A stretch of DNA of 60,982 bases. Source: Lentisphaeria bacterium (GTDB taxonomy: Bacteria > Verrucomicrobiota > Lentisphaeria > Victivallales > Victivallaceae). Where the stretch lies: the NCBI GenBank assembly GCA_017507125.1, contig JAFWBQ010000097.1, forward strand, positions 1-60,982, written 5' to 3'. The notes under the pieces are model-generated. The model was not told where the DNA came from. It did no database searches and saw only the letters and a list, made by a program, of their open reading frames with translations. The position numbers were made by a program, and so were the translations under genes. The first letter of the stretch is position 1, and every line of letters begins with the position of its first letter. Shown in pieces: positions 8,150 through 16,784 of this stretch.

Positions 8150-8596
8150 TCAGACACGCCGACGCTTCGGGGGGCGGCAGCCGTTGTGCGGCACCGGGGT
8201 GATATCTTTGATGACGGTCACTTCAAGTCCGGCAAGGATAAGTCCCCGCACAGCGGATTCACGACCGGCACCGGGTCCTTTAATACGGACTTCAACTTCC
8301 TTCATACCGTAAAGCTGAGCTTTCTTGGCGGCATCGCCGGCAATGACCTGAGCAGCATAAGCAGTGCTCTTACGGGAGCCTTTGAAACCATTCTTACCGC
8401 CGGTTGACCAGCAAAGCACGTTTCCATGCATATCGGTAAAGGTGACTTTGGTATTATTGAAGGTCGCCAGAACGTAGACAATACCACTCTGGATATGGCG
8501 ACCGCTTTTTGCACGCTGTTTGGGAGCAGCAGCCTCAGCGGCCTGCTCTGCCGGAGCTTCAACAGCGGCAACATTCTTTTCCAATTCTTCTGCCAT
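8150..8596 (-). CDS. rpsK: 30S ribosomal protein S11
   Basis: 148 residues. The core from about residue 30 ([21 protein letters not shown]) through [18 protein letters not shown] and the rRNA-binding C-terminus [13 protein letters not shown] is standard S11. The first about 28 residues ([20 protein letters not shown] and following Ala/Glu-rich sequence) are an acidic extension not found in the roughly 129-residue E. coli protein. The ATG at 8596 has AGGAATATT upstream; an internal start would remove the extension but no internal Met lies at its boundary. Second to third gene of the operon. Confidence 0.95.
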   Translation of the reverse strand: MAEELEKNVAAVEAPAEQAAEAAAPKQRAKSGRHIQSGIVYVLATFNNTKVTFTDMHGNVLCWSTGGKNGFKGSRKSTAYAAQVIAGDAAKKAQLYGMKEVEVRIKGPGAGRESAVRGLILAGLEVTVIKDITPVPHNGCRPPKRRRV

Positions 8597-8635
8597 AATA
8601 TAATATTCCTGAGATTGTTAACTGTTACCCAAAAC

Positions 8636-9040
8636 TTACGCCTTAGCACTGGCGGCCAGACGACGCTGAGTTTTGTCGCGGATAGCACCGATGGTCACGC
8701 GCTTACCTTTACGGGTACGGGCATTGGTCTTGGTGCGCTGTCCGCGGCAGGGAAGTTTCCGGCGATGACGGATTCCGCGGTAGCAGTTGATCTGCTGAAG
8801 ACGACGGATATCAGCATCAACTGCACGGCGAAGGTCACCCTCCACCATGATATCGTCCTGCAGGATCTTGGTAATTTTGGCAATCTGCTCAGGAGTGAGT
8901 TCGCTTGCCTTGATATTGCGGTCGATTCCGACCTTTTCAATGATTTCCAGCGCCTTGGTGGGGCCGATCCCGTACAGATAGCGCAGAGAATATTCAACGC
9001 GCTTGTTGCCGGGGATATCCACTCCGATAATACGTGGCAT
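8636..9040 (-). CDS. rpsM: 30S ribosomal protein S13
   Basis: 134-residue head protein of the small subunit. MPRIIGVDIPGNKRVEYSL, the helix-hairpin-helix segment LYGIGPTKALEIIEKVGI and the basic tail CRGQRTKTNARTRKGKR are diagnostic. AGGAAT precedes the ATG. It lies 64 bases after rpmJ and 39 bases before rpsK, in the conserved rpmJ-rpsM-rpsK order. Confidence 0.96.
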   Translation of the reverse strand: MPRIIGVDIPGNKRVEYSLRYLYGIGPTKALEIIEKVGIDRNIKASELTPEQIAKITKILQDDIMVEGDLRRAVDADIRRLQQINCYRGIRHRRKLPCRGQRTKTNARTRKGKRVTIGAIRDKTQRRLAASAKA

Positions 9041-9104
9041 TTTTGGATTCCTGTTCTTAAAATGTTATTAACGTTTGAAAATACTTGACACTTTACCAGA
9101 TGAA

Positions 9105-9221
9105 TTAACCCTGGCGCTGCTTGTGGCGCGGATCGCGCGAGCAGATGACACGGATAATTCCGTTTCTTTTGATGACCTGGCAGAACTGACATCTGCGCTT
9201 AATCGACGCTCTGACTTTCAT
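9105..9221 (-). CDS. rpmJ: 50S ribosomal protein L36
   Basis: A 38-residue zinc-ribbon ribosomal protein, found by hand translation of the minus strand. It begins [11 protein letters not shown] and contains CQFC, then [14 protein letters not shown], so the Cys-Cys-Cys-His ligand set (C-x2-C ... C ... H) of the zinc-binding C+ form is intact. AGGGTGAAAGAAC precedes the ATG. First gene of the operon, 64 bases before rpsM, behind a leader of about 200 bases. Confidence 0.95.
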   Translation of the reverse strand: MKVRASIKRRCQFCQVIKRNGIIRVICSRDPRHKQRQG

Positions 9222-9458
9222 GTTCTTTCACCCTTTTTTCATAAAATTGCAAAGCACGCCGCAGTCTCCCCTTCCCCCAACCCCGACAGTTTCAAACTGC
9301 CGTGCTACACGGATTGGTGGCAAGTATCATACCGCGCCGTTCTCTACGCTTCTTTACTTGCTCCTCGGGTGATGCGGTGCGGTGGAATGGAATTCACCGC
9401 AAAACCTTCCGGAATCCTGATTGTCATATAAATTACACCCTTTCGCCTTTTTTTTCAA
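9222..9458 (-). promoter_or_regulatory. Promoter and long leader of the rpmJ operon
   Basis: Minus strand TTGAAA (9458-9453), 17-bp spacer, TAATTT (9435-9430). The start of transcription would leave a leader of about 200 bases before rpmJ. The leader holds small inverted repeats: GCGGTG with CACCGC around 9380-9400 and CAGTTT with AAACTG around 9285-9300. No ORF is seen in it. Confidence 0.5.
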
Positions 9459-9529
9459 GTTTAAAATCATTATTTTTTTTAATTTTTCTCTTTTTTTTCT
9501 GATTTTACCACCTTCCTGAGCAATCCCCC

Positions 9530-9558
9530 TTGACTTTTTTTCATTTCGCATCTATAAT
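9530..9558 (+). promoter_or_regulatory. Strong promoter of the M19-DUF4838 operon
   Basis: TTGACT (9530-9535), 17-bp spacer, consensus TATAAT (9553-9558), about 50 bases before the start of the dipeptidase homologue. Confidence 0.75.
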
Positions 9559-9608
9559 AGGTCAGTTACATTGTACATCAATCATTTGCATCACAGGAAA
9601 TTTTCATA

Positions 9609-10799
9609 ATGATCAACGCAGAAAAAAACCGGCTTCTGGCCCTGCAGATCCTCAACCCCTCTGCAAAAGACCTTGAACATGGTCTTGAGCTCCACAAAAA
9701 CTCCCTCGTCTTTGACGCTTACGGCTTTATGCCTCTCTGCGGCGGCCGTTCTTCACGAATGGATGATCTCATTGCCGCCGGCGCGTCACGGGCTGAAATA
9801 CACTATGCCGATGAAATGCATCACATGGTGGAAGGATTCCATGATCCGCAGATCCGCAAACTGCTCCGGGAAGCCTGGGACTTCGGGGGCGTGGACTGTA
9901 TTTTTCAGAATTGCGGTGAAGAAAGCAACGACGCTGAACTTCTTCTCAAGCGTCTGGGCAACTACACAAGAACCATTGACTTCTGTTCTGAAACCTACGA
10001 AAGATGTGCTTTTCCCGACAAACTTGAACAGATCCGCGCCCGGGGCAATAAAGCGCTCTATATTACCACCAACGGCGTCCCCCTGCCCTCCCGTTTCATC
10101 TCTGCTGATGAAAATCTCCATCTGATCGAAACCTTTTTCAACCTCGGAGTCCGCATGATGCACCTGACTTACAACCGCCGCAACCTCATCGGTGACGGCT
10201 GTGCGGAAGTCGCCAATGCCGGACTCAGTGATTTCGGACGCATGACCATAGCTGAAATGAACCGGGTGGGAGTCATTCCGGATGTTGCCCACTCAGGGCA
10301 GCAGACAAGTCTTGAAGCAGCCTTGTGTTCAAAAAAGCCAGTGGTGGCAAGCCACACCACCGCCGGTAAAATTTCCACTCACTACCGCGCCAAATGTGAC
10401 GAAGTTATTGAAGCCATCAAAAAGACCAACGGTTATGTGGGGATCTGCTGTTATCCGGCATTCCTTCAGGGCAGAAAGAATATCAACGCTCTTCTGGACC
10501 ACATCGACTACGTTGCAAAAACCTTCGGTGTTGACCACGTTGCCATCGGAACTGACCGCTGTGCCACACTTTCTGAGTATATCTGGACCGAAAACGCCCC
10601 CAAAAGCCGCAAGCTCTGGGAACAGTACTGGCGCGCTCCCGGCTCTGGTCCCAACGCTCCCGATGATTTCGCATCACTGGCATGGACGAACTGGCCCCTT
10701 TTCACCGTCGGCCTTGTCATGCGCGGCTACTCTGACAGCGACATTCAAAAGATAATCGGCGGCAATGTCATGCGTGTCTGCCGCGACTCTCTGGCATAA
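9609..10799 (+). CDS. Membrane dipeptidase-family (peptidase M19) protein with altered metal site
   Basis: 396 residues, TIM-barrel renal-dipeptidase fold. Recognisable M19 blocks are MHLTYNRRNLIGDG (about 182), VIPDVAHSG (about 223) with the His of the DxSH-type motif, VASHTTAG with the second His, the HYRAKCDE segment and AIGTDRC with the conserved Asp. The N-terminal HxD ligand pair expected after the first strand reads FDAYGF, and the bridging-Glu segment reads ITTNGVPL, so three zinc ligands of classical members appear absent. No signal peptide. AGGAA precedes the ATG. It lies 26 bases before the DUF4838 gene. Dipeptide hydrolysis is therefore doubtful; a different hydrolase or lyase activity is possible. 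Confidence 0.75.
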   Translation: MINAEKNRLLALQILNPSAKDLEHGLELHKNSLVFDAYGFMPLCGGRSSRMDDLIAAGASRAEIHYADEMHHMVEGFHDPQIRKLLREAWDFGGVDCIFQNCGEESNDAELLLKRLGNYTRTIDFCSETYERCAFPDKLEQIRARGNKALYITTNGVPLPSRFISADENLHLIETFFNLGVRMMHLTYNRRNLIGDGCAEVANAGLSDFGRMTIAEMNRVGVIPDVAHSGQQTSLEAALCSKKPVVASHTTAGKISTHYRAKCDEVIEAIKKTNGYVGICCYPAFLQGRKNINALLDHIDYVAKTFGVDHVAIGTDRCATLSEYIWTENAPKSRKLWEQYWRAPGSGPNAPDDFASLAWTNWPLFTVGLVMRGYSDSDIQKIIGGNVMRVCRDSLA

Positions 10800-10825
10800 G
10801 ACAATAAATCAAGCAAAGGTAAATC

Positions 10826-13333
10826 ATGAAAAAACTTATTTTATCCCTTCTGTGTACAACAGCCTTTCTGCTGTGCGGTGCCGATATTGAGATCATCAAT
10901 GGAGGACGTTCTGCCTACAAGATCGTTTATGCGGACAAGGAACTTTATCCTTTCCACAACCGTTACAGTTCCATCGGCGCAGAAACTTTGCAGCGCCTTC
11001 TCCGCCACGCCACCGGCGCCGTGCTGCCGGTTGTTCCGGAAAGCCGCTTCGACGGCAAAGGCAAAGCTATTTTTTTCGGCACGACAGATGCAGTCCGCAA
11101 GGCGGGGCTCGTTCCTGCAAAATACAAAACCTGGGAACACAGAATCGATGTCAAAGAGGGAAACATCTACCTTCATGGCATGGACTGGCGCAACAAAAGC
11201 GATGTCACCAAGACCTACCGTCAGCGTTATGTTCTCGGCTCCCATAAAGCCATGCTGACCTTTCTGGAAAAATTCACAGGCGCCGTCTTTGCCGGAACGC
11301 CTGACTCACGCGACGGTGTTCCGAAAATCAAACGTCTTGCCGTTCCGGAAAATTTCTCTTACAAGCGCGTTCCTGTCATTGAATACAACATGGCAGGCAG
11401 ACGCAACCTTGATTATGATCTTGCCAACAACTCATTCTTCGCTCCCTGGTACGGATGTTACGGCGGACATAATCACAATGTTGCTCTCAATCCGAAAAAA
11501 TATTTCAAGACTCATCCTGAATATTATGCCCTCAGCAAAGGGAAACGCGATCCCGGTCCCCGGGTGCAGATCTGTCTTGCGAACAAGGATGTTCAGGAGC
11601 TCATCTACAAAGAGATCCTTGACCACATTGACAGAGGATACGACATGGTACAGCTCGGCCAAAGTGACGGATTTCTCCCCTGCGAATGCAAAGGATGCGC
11701 GAATCTTTTCGGCTTGAATCCCGGCGTCCCGCCCACAAACAGAAGCGCTTACCGCAACTCGCCCGTCTGGGGAGAAAAACTCTGGATCCTTCACCGGAAT
11801 TTTGCCCGCAGACTTCTGAAAGACCGTCCCGGTAAAAAAGTCTGTATCATGGCTTACGGCCCCACCCGGCAGCCTCCCCGGACTTTCAAGGAGTTCCCGG
11901 ATAATGTGGTCATTGAGCTTGCCCCTTTCAGTGAAGAGATCCTCAAAACATGGGCTCCTCACAAGGTCCCCGGAGGATTTGTTGTCTATCTTTACAACTG
12001 GGGATACTACAACAACGAAGGATTCATGCCCAAACGTTCCTGGAGTTTCCTCAAGGCACAGGTCAAATCGCTTTTGCGGAGCAATGTCAAGGGCATCTAC
12101 TGCTGCGGTTTCGGCGAAGCCCACGGACTCGAAGGCCCCAACTACTATATCTGGCTCAAACTGACAGAAGATCCCGACCAGGATGTCAATAAACTCCTCA
12201 AACGTTTCTGCGGCGCGATCTTCCCCAAAGCGGCAAAAGAAATGGAGGAGTTCTACACACTCATCAACTCACGTCTCGACCTTCATTATACTGTCAAAGA
12301 GACCGATTGGAACGATCCGGCTCTTCTCAACGGCAATCTTCCCACATACGACCGCGCCGCCTTCGGAACGGTACTTCTCCGCTGGAATGAAGATGTGATC
12401 GTCAAATTGGATTCCATCCTCAAAAAGGCTGAAGCCAAATCCGGTAAAAACTGGCAGCTTTCACTGGCACGCTTTGAGTTGGACTATCTGATGCATACAG
12501 CCAGGGCCGTCAATGCTCTGAGCAAGTTCCGCAAAACTCTTTCGGATGCAGATTACCGGGAAGCCGAAAAACACCTTATCGCCCGTCAGGAATTTCTCAA
12601 CGCTCTCAAGTGGAACAAAAACAACCAGACTTTCAAAAACGGATATGCCCTTTTTGCTTATGCTGCTAAAAATGCCGTACATGCAGGAGGCAGAATGCGG
12701 GGGCTGCTCTTTGCCCCCTTCAACTGGGATATGATCTGGCTCAAAGAAAAAGGCGTCAAATGCGCCGGAAGAGTCATCAAAGCCGGTGACACAGTTCCCC
12801 AATACCTCGTTCCGGGCAACTATCTGACAGAGATGGTCCCCGTGCAAAAGGAAAAAGCCGTCAGGATCGTCACCCGCGTTGAACAGGATTCTTTGAAAGT
12901 CATCTTCATCCGGAGCAGTTCCACCTACAAAGAGATGGAAAAAAGCCAGATATCTGTCTATCTCGGCCCTGATGAAAAAAATCTGAAGCGCTTTGTCTGC
13001 CGGTTCCGCAACGGACGTCCCGCGTGCTACGTCAGAACGCTCACCAATGCTGCCAACAAAGGCAATGGTGATGTCTACGGCAATGGTAAAACCTGCGGCA
13101 GGACAGTTGTCCCGGCCCCCGGCGTCAAACTTGCTCCGGGCGAAATATCTGCTGAATTGACCATTCCTTTCAGCGCCTTTGGGAAAAAGCCGCAGCCCGG
13201 CAGCGCCTGGCTTTTCAACGCAACCGCCGATCATCAATATCCCGGCGTCAGCTTTTTCATGGTATGGGAATACAACTTTGAACAGGTCTCCTGGCGCAAC
13301 ACCAGAGACCGGTACGGAAAGATCCGGTTTTAA
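10826..13333 (+). CDS. Secreted DUF4838-family protein, copy 1
   Basis: 835 residues. Signal peptide about 1-19 (MKKLILSLLCTTAFLLCGA). Residues 20-160 resemble the alpha-glucuronidase GH67 N-terminal domain (equally spaced KIVYADKE, TLQRLLRHATG, IFFGTTDAVRKAGL). The DUF4838 core (about 170-560) includes GCYGGHNHN near 210, the CECKGC cluster near 285, YGPTRQPP, ELAPFSEE and CCGFGEAHGLEGPNYY near 425. The last 165 residues look like a CBM9-type beta-sandwich ending EQVSWRNTRDRYGKIRF. Probably acts on glycans outside the cytoplasm; no activity is proven for the family. Closely resembles the protein at 37373-39886. Second gene behind the M19 homologue. Confidence 0.8.
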   Translation: MKKLILSLLCTTAFLLCGADIEIINGGRSAYKIVYADKELYPFHNRYSSIGAETLQRLLRHATGAVLPVVPESRFDGKGKAIFFGTTDAVRKAGLVPAKYKTWEHRIDVKEGNIYLHGMDWRNKSDVTKTYRQRYVLGSHKAMLTFLEKFTGAVFAGTPDSRDGVPKIKRLAVPENFSYKRVPVIEYNMAGRRNLDYDLANNSFFAPWYGCYGGHNHNVALNPKKYFKTHPEYYALSKGKRDPGPRVQICLANKDVQELIYKEILDHIDRGYDMVQLGQSDGFLPCECKGCANLFGLNPGVPPTNRSAYRNSPVWGEKLWILHRNFARRLLKDRPGKKVCIMAYGPTRQPPRTFKEFPDNVVIELAPFSEEILKTWAPHKVPGGFVVYLYNWGYYNNEGFMPKRSWSFLKAQVKSLLRSNVKGIYCCGFGEAHGLEGPNYYIWLKLTEDPDQDVNKLLKRFCGAIFPKAAKEMEEFYTLINSRLDLHYTVKETDWNDPALLNGNLPTYDRAAFGTVLLRWNEDVIVKLDSILKKAEAKSGKNWQLSLARFELDYLMHTARAVNALSKFRKTLSDADYREAEKHLIARQEFLNALKWNKNNQTFKNGYALFAYAAKNAVHAGGRMRGLLFAPFNWDMIWLKEKGVKCAGRVIKAGDTVPQYLVPGNYLTEMVPVQKEKAVRIVTRVEQDSLKVIFIRSSSTYKEMEKSQISVYLGPDEKNLKRFVCRFRNGRPACYVRTLTNAANKGNGDVYGNGKTCGRTVVPAPGVKLAPGEISAELTIPFSAFGKKPQPGSAWLFNATADHQYPGVSFFMVWEYNFEQVSWRNTRDRYGKIRF

Positions 13334-13365
13334 GTTCTTTCCATACTGCCAACGATGATTTATGA

Positions 13366-13404
13366 TGTCCCCTCCTTGACAAACAAGGCAGGGGACATTA
13401 TATT
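13366..13404 (+). promoter_or_regulatory. Hairpin with embedded promoter P1 before the symporter gene
   Basis: Arms 13366-13378 and 13384-13397 form a 13-bp stem with one bulge. TTGACA (13376-13381) lies at its tip and, 17 bp on, TATATT (13399-13404) follows the stem directly. There is no T run, so it may end the upstream operon poorly, or act as an operator. Confidence 0.55.
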
Positions 13405-13428
13405 AAGGCCCTGAAAAAACATTTTTTC

Positions 13429-13457
13429 TTGACAAACAGAGCTTTTTGTGCTATCTT
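13429..13457 (+). promoter_or_regulatory. Promoter P2 of the symporter-SDR operon
   Basis: TTGACA (13429-13434), 17-bp spacer, TATCTT (13452-13457). A second consensus-like promoter 53 bases after P1. Confidence 0.65.
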
Positions 13458-13468
13458 AAGAGAACGCA

Positions 13469-13503
13469 AAACGGAATAACTGAAACTTTCAGATGTTCCG
13501 TTT
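13469..13503 (+). promoter_or_regulatory. Leader hairpin or operator before the symporter gene
   Basis: AAACGGAA (13469-13476) pairs with TTCCGTTT (13496-13503), and inside it CTGAAA/TTTCAG (13480-13492) is also an inverted repeat. It lies just after the P2 start site and is followed by a T-rich stretch, so it may attenuate transcription or bind a repressor. Confidence 0.5.
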
Positions 13504-13540
13504 CCTTTATTCTTAAACCAAATCTCAGGATATCCCCCAA

Positions 13541-14953
13541 ATGGATCTACTTCAGATCGTATCAAAGATCAACAGCAGCCTTTCCGACTATGTGCTGATC
13601 ACACTTCTTGCCGGAGCGGGGATCTACTTCACTTTGCGAACAGGTTTTGTTCAGCTCCGCTGTTTCGGTGAAGGCATCAGAAACGCTTTCAGCAGTTTTT
13701 CTCTCAACGGTTCGGAAAACAAAAGGGGACTCAGCTCATTTCAGGCTCTGACCGCTGCAGTGGCGGCCCAGGTGGGAACCGGTAATATCGTAGGTGCTTC
13801 CGGAGCTATCCTTACCGGCGGTCCCGGCGCCATTTTCTGGATGTGGGTCATTGCCTTTTTCGGCATGGCAACAAGCTACGCAGAAGCGGTCCTTGCTCAG
13901 GAAACACGGCAAGTTGACACTGACGGGACTCCCCATGGCGGCCCTGTCTATTACATCAAACGTGCTTTCCCCAACGCTTTCGGAACCTTTCTGGCAGGAT
14001 TTTTTGCCGTGGCAACCATTATCTCTCTCGGTTTCATGGGGTGTATGGTTCAGGCGAACTCCATCGGTGAAACATGCTGCAATGCATTCAAATTGCCCCC
14101 ATGGAGCGTCGGTATCGTCATTGCCATCATTGCCATGCTGATCTTCGCAGGGGGCGTCAACCGCCTCGCCAGGATCACAGAAAAACTGGTTCCTTTCATG
14201 GCACTCATCTATCTGCTGGGAGGCATTGCAGTGCTGTTAATAAGGATAGAATACCTTCCTGACACATTTTGCGCCATTTTCAAATACGCCTTTGCGCCGG
14301 ATGCCCTCATAGGCGGTTCTCTGGGTGCAGCACTGAAAACAGCTGTCTGTCAGGGCGTCAAGCGCGGATTATTTTCCAACGAAGCCGGTATGGGATCCGC
14401 GCCCCATGCCCATGCGACGGCTCATGTCAAGACACCTCACCAGCAGGGAACAGTCGCCATGATCGGAGTTTTTATTGATACCGGTGTTGTTTTGACCATG
14501 ACCGCACTGATCATTATTTCCACCATCTATACCGGTTCCGGCCCTCTTGCCAATGCTACGGGCGCCACTTATACGGAACTCCTTGCATCTTCGGGGTTGA
14601 CCAAAACCAATTTGGTGCAGTGTGCTGTTTCATCGGTGAGCACTGCTGCGGCAGGGAATATTTTTATAGCAATTTGTCTGCTGTTCTTTGCATTTTCCAC
14701 CATCTTGAGTTGGCATTATTTCGGAAAGATCAATTTCCAGTATCTTTTCGGAGCAAAGGCAACTCTTCTGTATTCACTTCTGGCTGCAGCAGCCGTTTTC
14801 ACCGGAACAATGATGAAAAACGATCTTGTCTGGGAGCTTCAGGATATGTTCAATCAGCTGATGGTGCTGCCCAACATATTGGCTCTTTTCGCCCTTTCCG
14901 GCATTGTTGCTGCAAATGCCGCCCGTAAAAAAGAAGCTGTTCAGGAGCCCTGA
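13541..14953 (+). CDS. Sodium:alanine/glycine symporter (AGCS family)
   Basis: 470-residue inner-membrane protein with about ten hydrophobic segments. AGCS signatures are VGTGNIVGASGAILTGGPGA near residue 77, HGGPVYYI, GLFSNEAGMGSAPHAHATAH near 280, and the C-terminal FFAFSTILSWHYFG. It imports alanine, glycine or a related small amino acid with Na+. Two promoters and a leader hairpin precede it. Three bases separate it from the SDR gene, so both are cotranscribed. The SDR partner hints that the substrate may be an amino acid or analogue that is then oxidised, which is inference. Confidence 0.9.
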   Translation: MDLLQIVSKINSSLSDYVLITLLAGAGIYFTLRTGFVQLRCFGEGIRNAFSSFSLNGSENKRGLSSFQALTAAVAAQVGTGNIVGASGAILTGGPGAIFWMWVIAFFGMATSYAEAVLAQETRQVDTDGTPHGGPVYYIKRAFPNAFGTFLAGFFAVATIISLGFMGCMVQANSIGETCCNAFKLPPWSVGIVIAIIAMLIFAGGVNRLARITEKLVPFMALIYLLGGIAVLLIRIEYLPDTFCAIFKYAFAPDALIGGSLGAALKTAVCQGVKRGLFSNEAGMGSAPHAHATAHVKTPHQQGTVAMIGVFIDTGVVLTMTALIIISTIYTGSGPLANATGATYTELLASSGLTKTNLVQCAVSSVSTAAAGNIFIAICLLFFAFSTILSWHYFGKINFQYLFGAKATLLYSLLAAAAVFTGTMMKNDLVWELQDMFNQLMVLPNILALFALSGIVAANAARKKEAVQEP

Positions 14954-14956
14954 AAA

Positions 14957-15688
14957 ATGCAAAAATCCTTAAAAGACAACACGGTTATTGTTACCGGTGC
15001 CGGCGGAGGCATCGGCAGAGCTGTGGCTGAAAGATGCGCCCGGCTCGGAATGAAACTTATTCTGCTGGGAGGAAACAACAGAGAAAAACTCCGGGAAACA
15101 GAGACGCTTGTAAAAGAATACTCATTCTGCCTGACATACCCCGGCGATTTGACGGATCTTGAATTTTTGTCTCGATCAGTGGAAAATGCCATTGAAAAAT
15201 GCGGCAGTTTGGATCTTCTCATCAACAATGCGGGCACTGCTGCCAATACTCCCTTTGAAAAGGTCACGCCGGAGGAATTTGACAGGATCATGGCAATAAA
15301 CTCCAAAGTGCCTTTTTTTCTCACTCAGAAATGTCTGCCCTATTTGAAACGTTCATCCGCTGCAGCAGTCATCAATATAGCCTCGGTCACAGGGCATGCC
15401 GGTTATCCCATGCAAAGTGTTTACAGTGCCTCAAAACACGCATTGCTCGGCTGGACAAAAAGTGCGGCTTCAGAATATTATAAAGAAAACATCCGTTTTC
15501 ATGCCATCTCACCGGGGGGAGTCTACACAGACATGGTCAAAGTCACCCGCCCCGATCTCTCCCCGGAAGGAATGATCATGCCTGAAGATATTGCCGATAT
15601 CGTGGAATTCATCCTGACCCACCGCAGCAATGCGGTCATTGATGAAATCATGCTCCACCGGAGCGGCAAGGAGCCTTTTCTCGTGTGA
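14957..15688 (+). CDS. Short-chain dehydrogenase/reductase
   Basis: 243-residue cytoplasmic NAD(P)-dependent oxidoreductase. The Rossmann motif TGAGGGIGRA lies near residue 13, NNAG near 87, catalytic Ser in NIASVTGHAG, and YSASK as the YxxxK pair near 155, followed by SPGGVYTDM. The C-terminal 20 residues are not family-typical and may give specificity. AGGAG lies nine bases before the ATG within the symporter's last codons. The gene converges with the LacI regulator, ending at the adjacent base. Substrate unknown. Confidence 0.92.
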   Translation: MQKSLKDNTVIVTGAGGGIGRAVAERCARLGMKLILLGGNNREKLRETETLVKEYSFCLTYPGDLTDLEFLSRSVENAIEKCGSLDLLINNAGTAANTPFEKVTPEEFDRIMAINSKVPFFLTQKCLPYLKRSSAAAVINIASVTGHAGYPMQSVYSASKHALLGWTKSAASEYYKENIRFHAISPGGVYTDMVKVTRPDLSPEGMIMPEDIADIVEFILTHRSNAVIDEIMLHRSGKEPFLV

Positions 15689-16702
15689 TCAGGGCTGTTC
15701 AAAGAGCAGCTGATTGGCAAGATCCGCGACCTTGAGGAAATGCAGTTTCTCTTCAGGCACAAATGCCGCTGTGTATCTGAGATGTGCGGCGGGTTTGCCC
15801 TCAAGCTGATCTAAGAGCTGGTTGACGGCCCCCCTGACAGAGGGTTCCGCCTGTTCAAGTATGATACCGCAAAGTTCAAAAGGCTGTGCGGCGGCAAAGG
15901 TCCACTCGTTATAGATCCCGATCACATCGCTTTTGAAACCGGACTCCCGGCAGCGGTCAAGATAGATCCGCATGGAGTATTTTCCGTAAAGGATGACTGC
16001 CGGGAGTTTCTCATCTGCAAGCTGAACGGCCTGTTTTTTCTCACTGTGTATCCGGAAATCAGGCACGACTCCCGATGCGGCACAACTGTCAAGAAAGAGC
16101 CTTTCTGTCACCAGATTGTCAAGTTCCTTCCCGGCGAAAAGACAGAGGGTGATCTTCCGGTGTCCTCTTGCAGCAAGATGTTCTACAGCCTGAGGCAAAG
16201 CGTAAGTATAGTCAGGAGCCGCAGAAGAAAAATCCCATCCGCTGCGGCCGCATAAAGTAAAGAAGGGGAAATTCCGTCCGGCAAGACTTTCCATGATTTC
16301 CACCGGCAGCTGTCCGGGGGCGCATGAGGTGATGATCCCCTCCACACCTGAGGCAAGGAATCCCTCCAACGCCTCTGCGGTCTGTTCTCTGTCGAACCGT
16401 GCCAGCTGCAGAGAGATCTTGTATCCCTTTCCCCACGCTTCATCCATGGCAGTCTCAACTGCCGCCGCCAGAAACTGATCGGTCAGCACATCCACCAGAA
16501 AACCGAAACTTCTGGTGGAGCCGCGACGGAGCGCCAGCGCAAGTTCACTCGGCCGGTACCCATGGGCGGCGGCGATCTGCCGCACCCGGTCGGCGCGTTC
16601 TCTGGCATCGCGCCGCTTGTCCTTGGTCGCTCCTGAGAGCGCCCGTTCCGCTGTTTTTGCGGAAACACCCGCCAGACGGGCTATTTCCTTTATGGTGATC
16701 AT
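15689..16702 (-). CDS. LacI-family transcriptional regulator
   Basis: 337 residues. The N-terminal helix-turn-helix and hinge are clear: MITIKEIARLAGVSAKTAER, then RIAAAHGYRPSELALALRRG-like hinge sequence. Residues 65-337 form a periplasmic-binding-protein-like sensor domain (FGFLVDVLTDQFLAAAVETA, AARGHRKITLC). The promoter's -10 box ends six bases before the ATG, so the mRNA is probably leaderless and no Shine-Dalgarno is seen. It faces the SDR gene tail to tail and is divergent from the QueG-like operon, whose promoter region carries an inverted repeat that it may bind. Confidence 0.92.
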   Translation of the reverse strand: MITIKEIARLAGVSAKTAERALSGATKDKRRDARERADRVRQIAAAHGYRPSELALALRRGSTRSFGFLVDVLTDQFLAAAVETAMDEAWGKGYKISLQLARFDREQTAEALEGFLASGVEGIITSCAPGQLPVEIMESLAGRNFPFFTLCGRSGWDFSSAAPDYTYALPQAVEHLAARGHRKITLCLFAGKELDNLVTERLFLDSCAASGVVPDFRIHSEKKQAVQLADEKLPAVILYGKYSMRIYLDRCRESGFKSDVIGIYNEWTFAAAQPFELCGIILEQAEPSVRGAVNQLLDQLEGKPAAHLRYTAAFVPEEKLHFLKVADLANQLLFEQP

Positions 16703-16708
16703 TTAATA

Positions 16709-16737
16709 AATATAGCACTTTTTCAACTCTTTTTCAA
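16709..16737 (-). promoter_or_regulatory. Promoter of the LacI regulator gene
   Basis: Minus strand TTGAAA (16737-16732), 17-bp spacer, TATATT (16714-16709). The predicted start of transcription coincides with or immediately precedes the ATG at 16702. Confidence 0.7.
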
Positions 16738-16752
16738 GTTTAAAAAAATGAC

Positions 16753-16781
16753 TTGACTTTTTGATGATCCGGCGTTATATT
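16753..16781 (+). promoter_or_regulatory. Promoter of the QueG-like operon
   Basis: TTGACT (16753-16758), 17-bp spacer, TATATT (16776-16781), about 60 bases before the start codon. Confidence 0.75.
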
Positions 16782-16784
16782 AAG

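Noticed and set aside
13366..13397. Plain Rho-independent terminator of the DUF4838 gene
   Set aside because: The stem is strong but no T run follows; a promoter is embedded instead, so it is reported as a composite.
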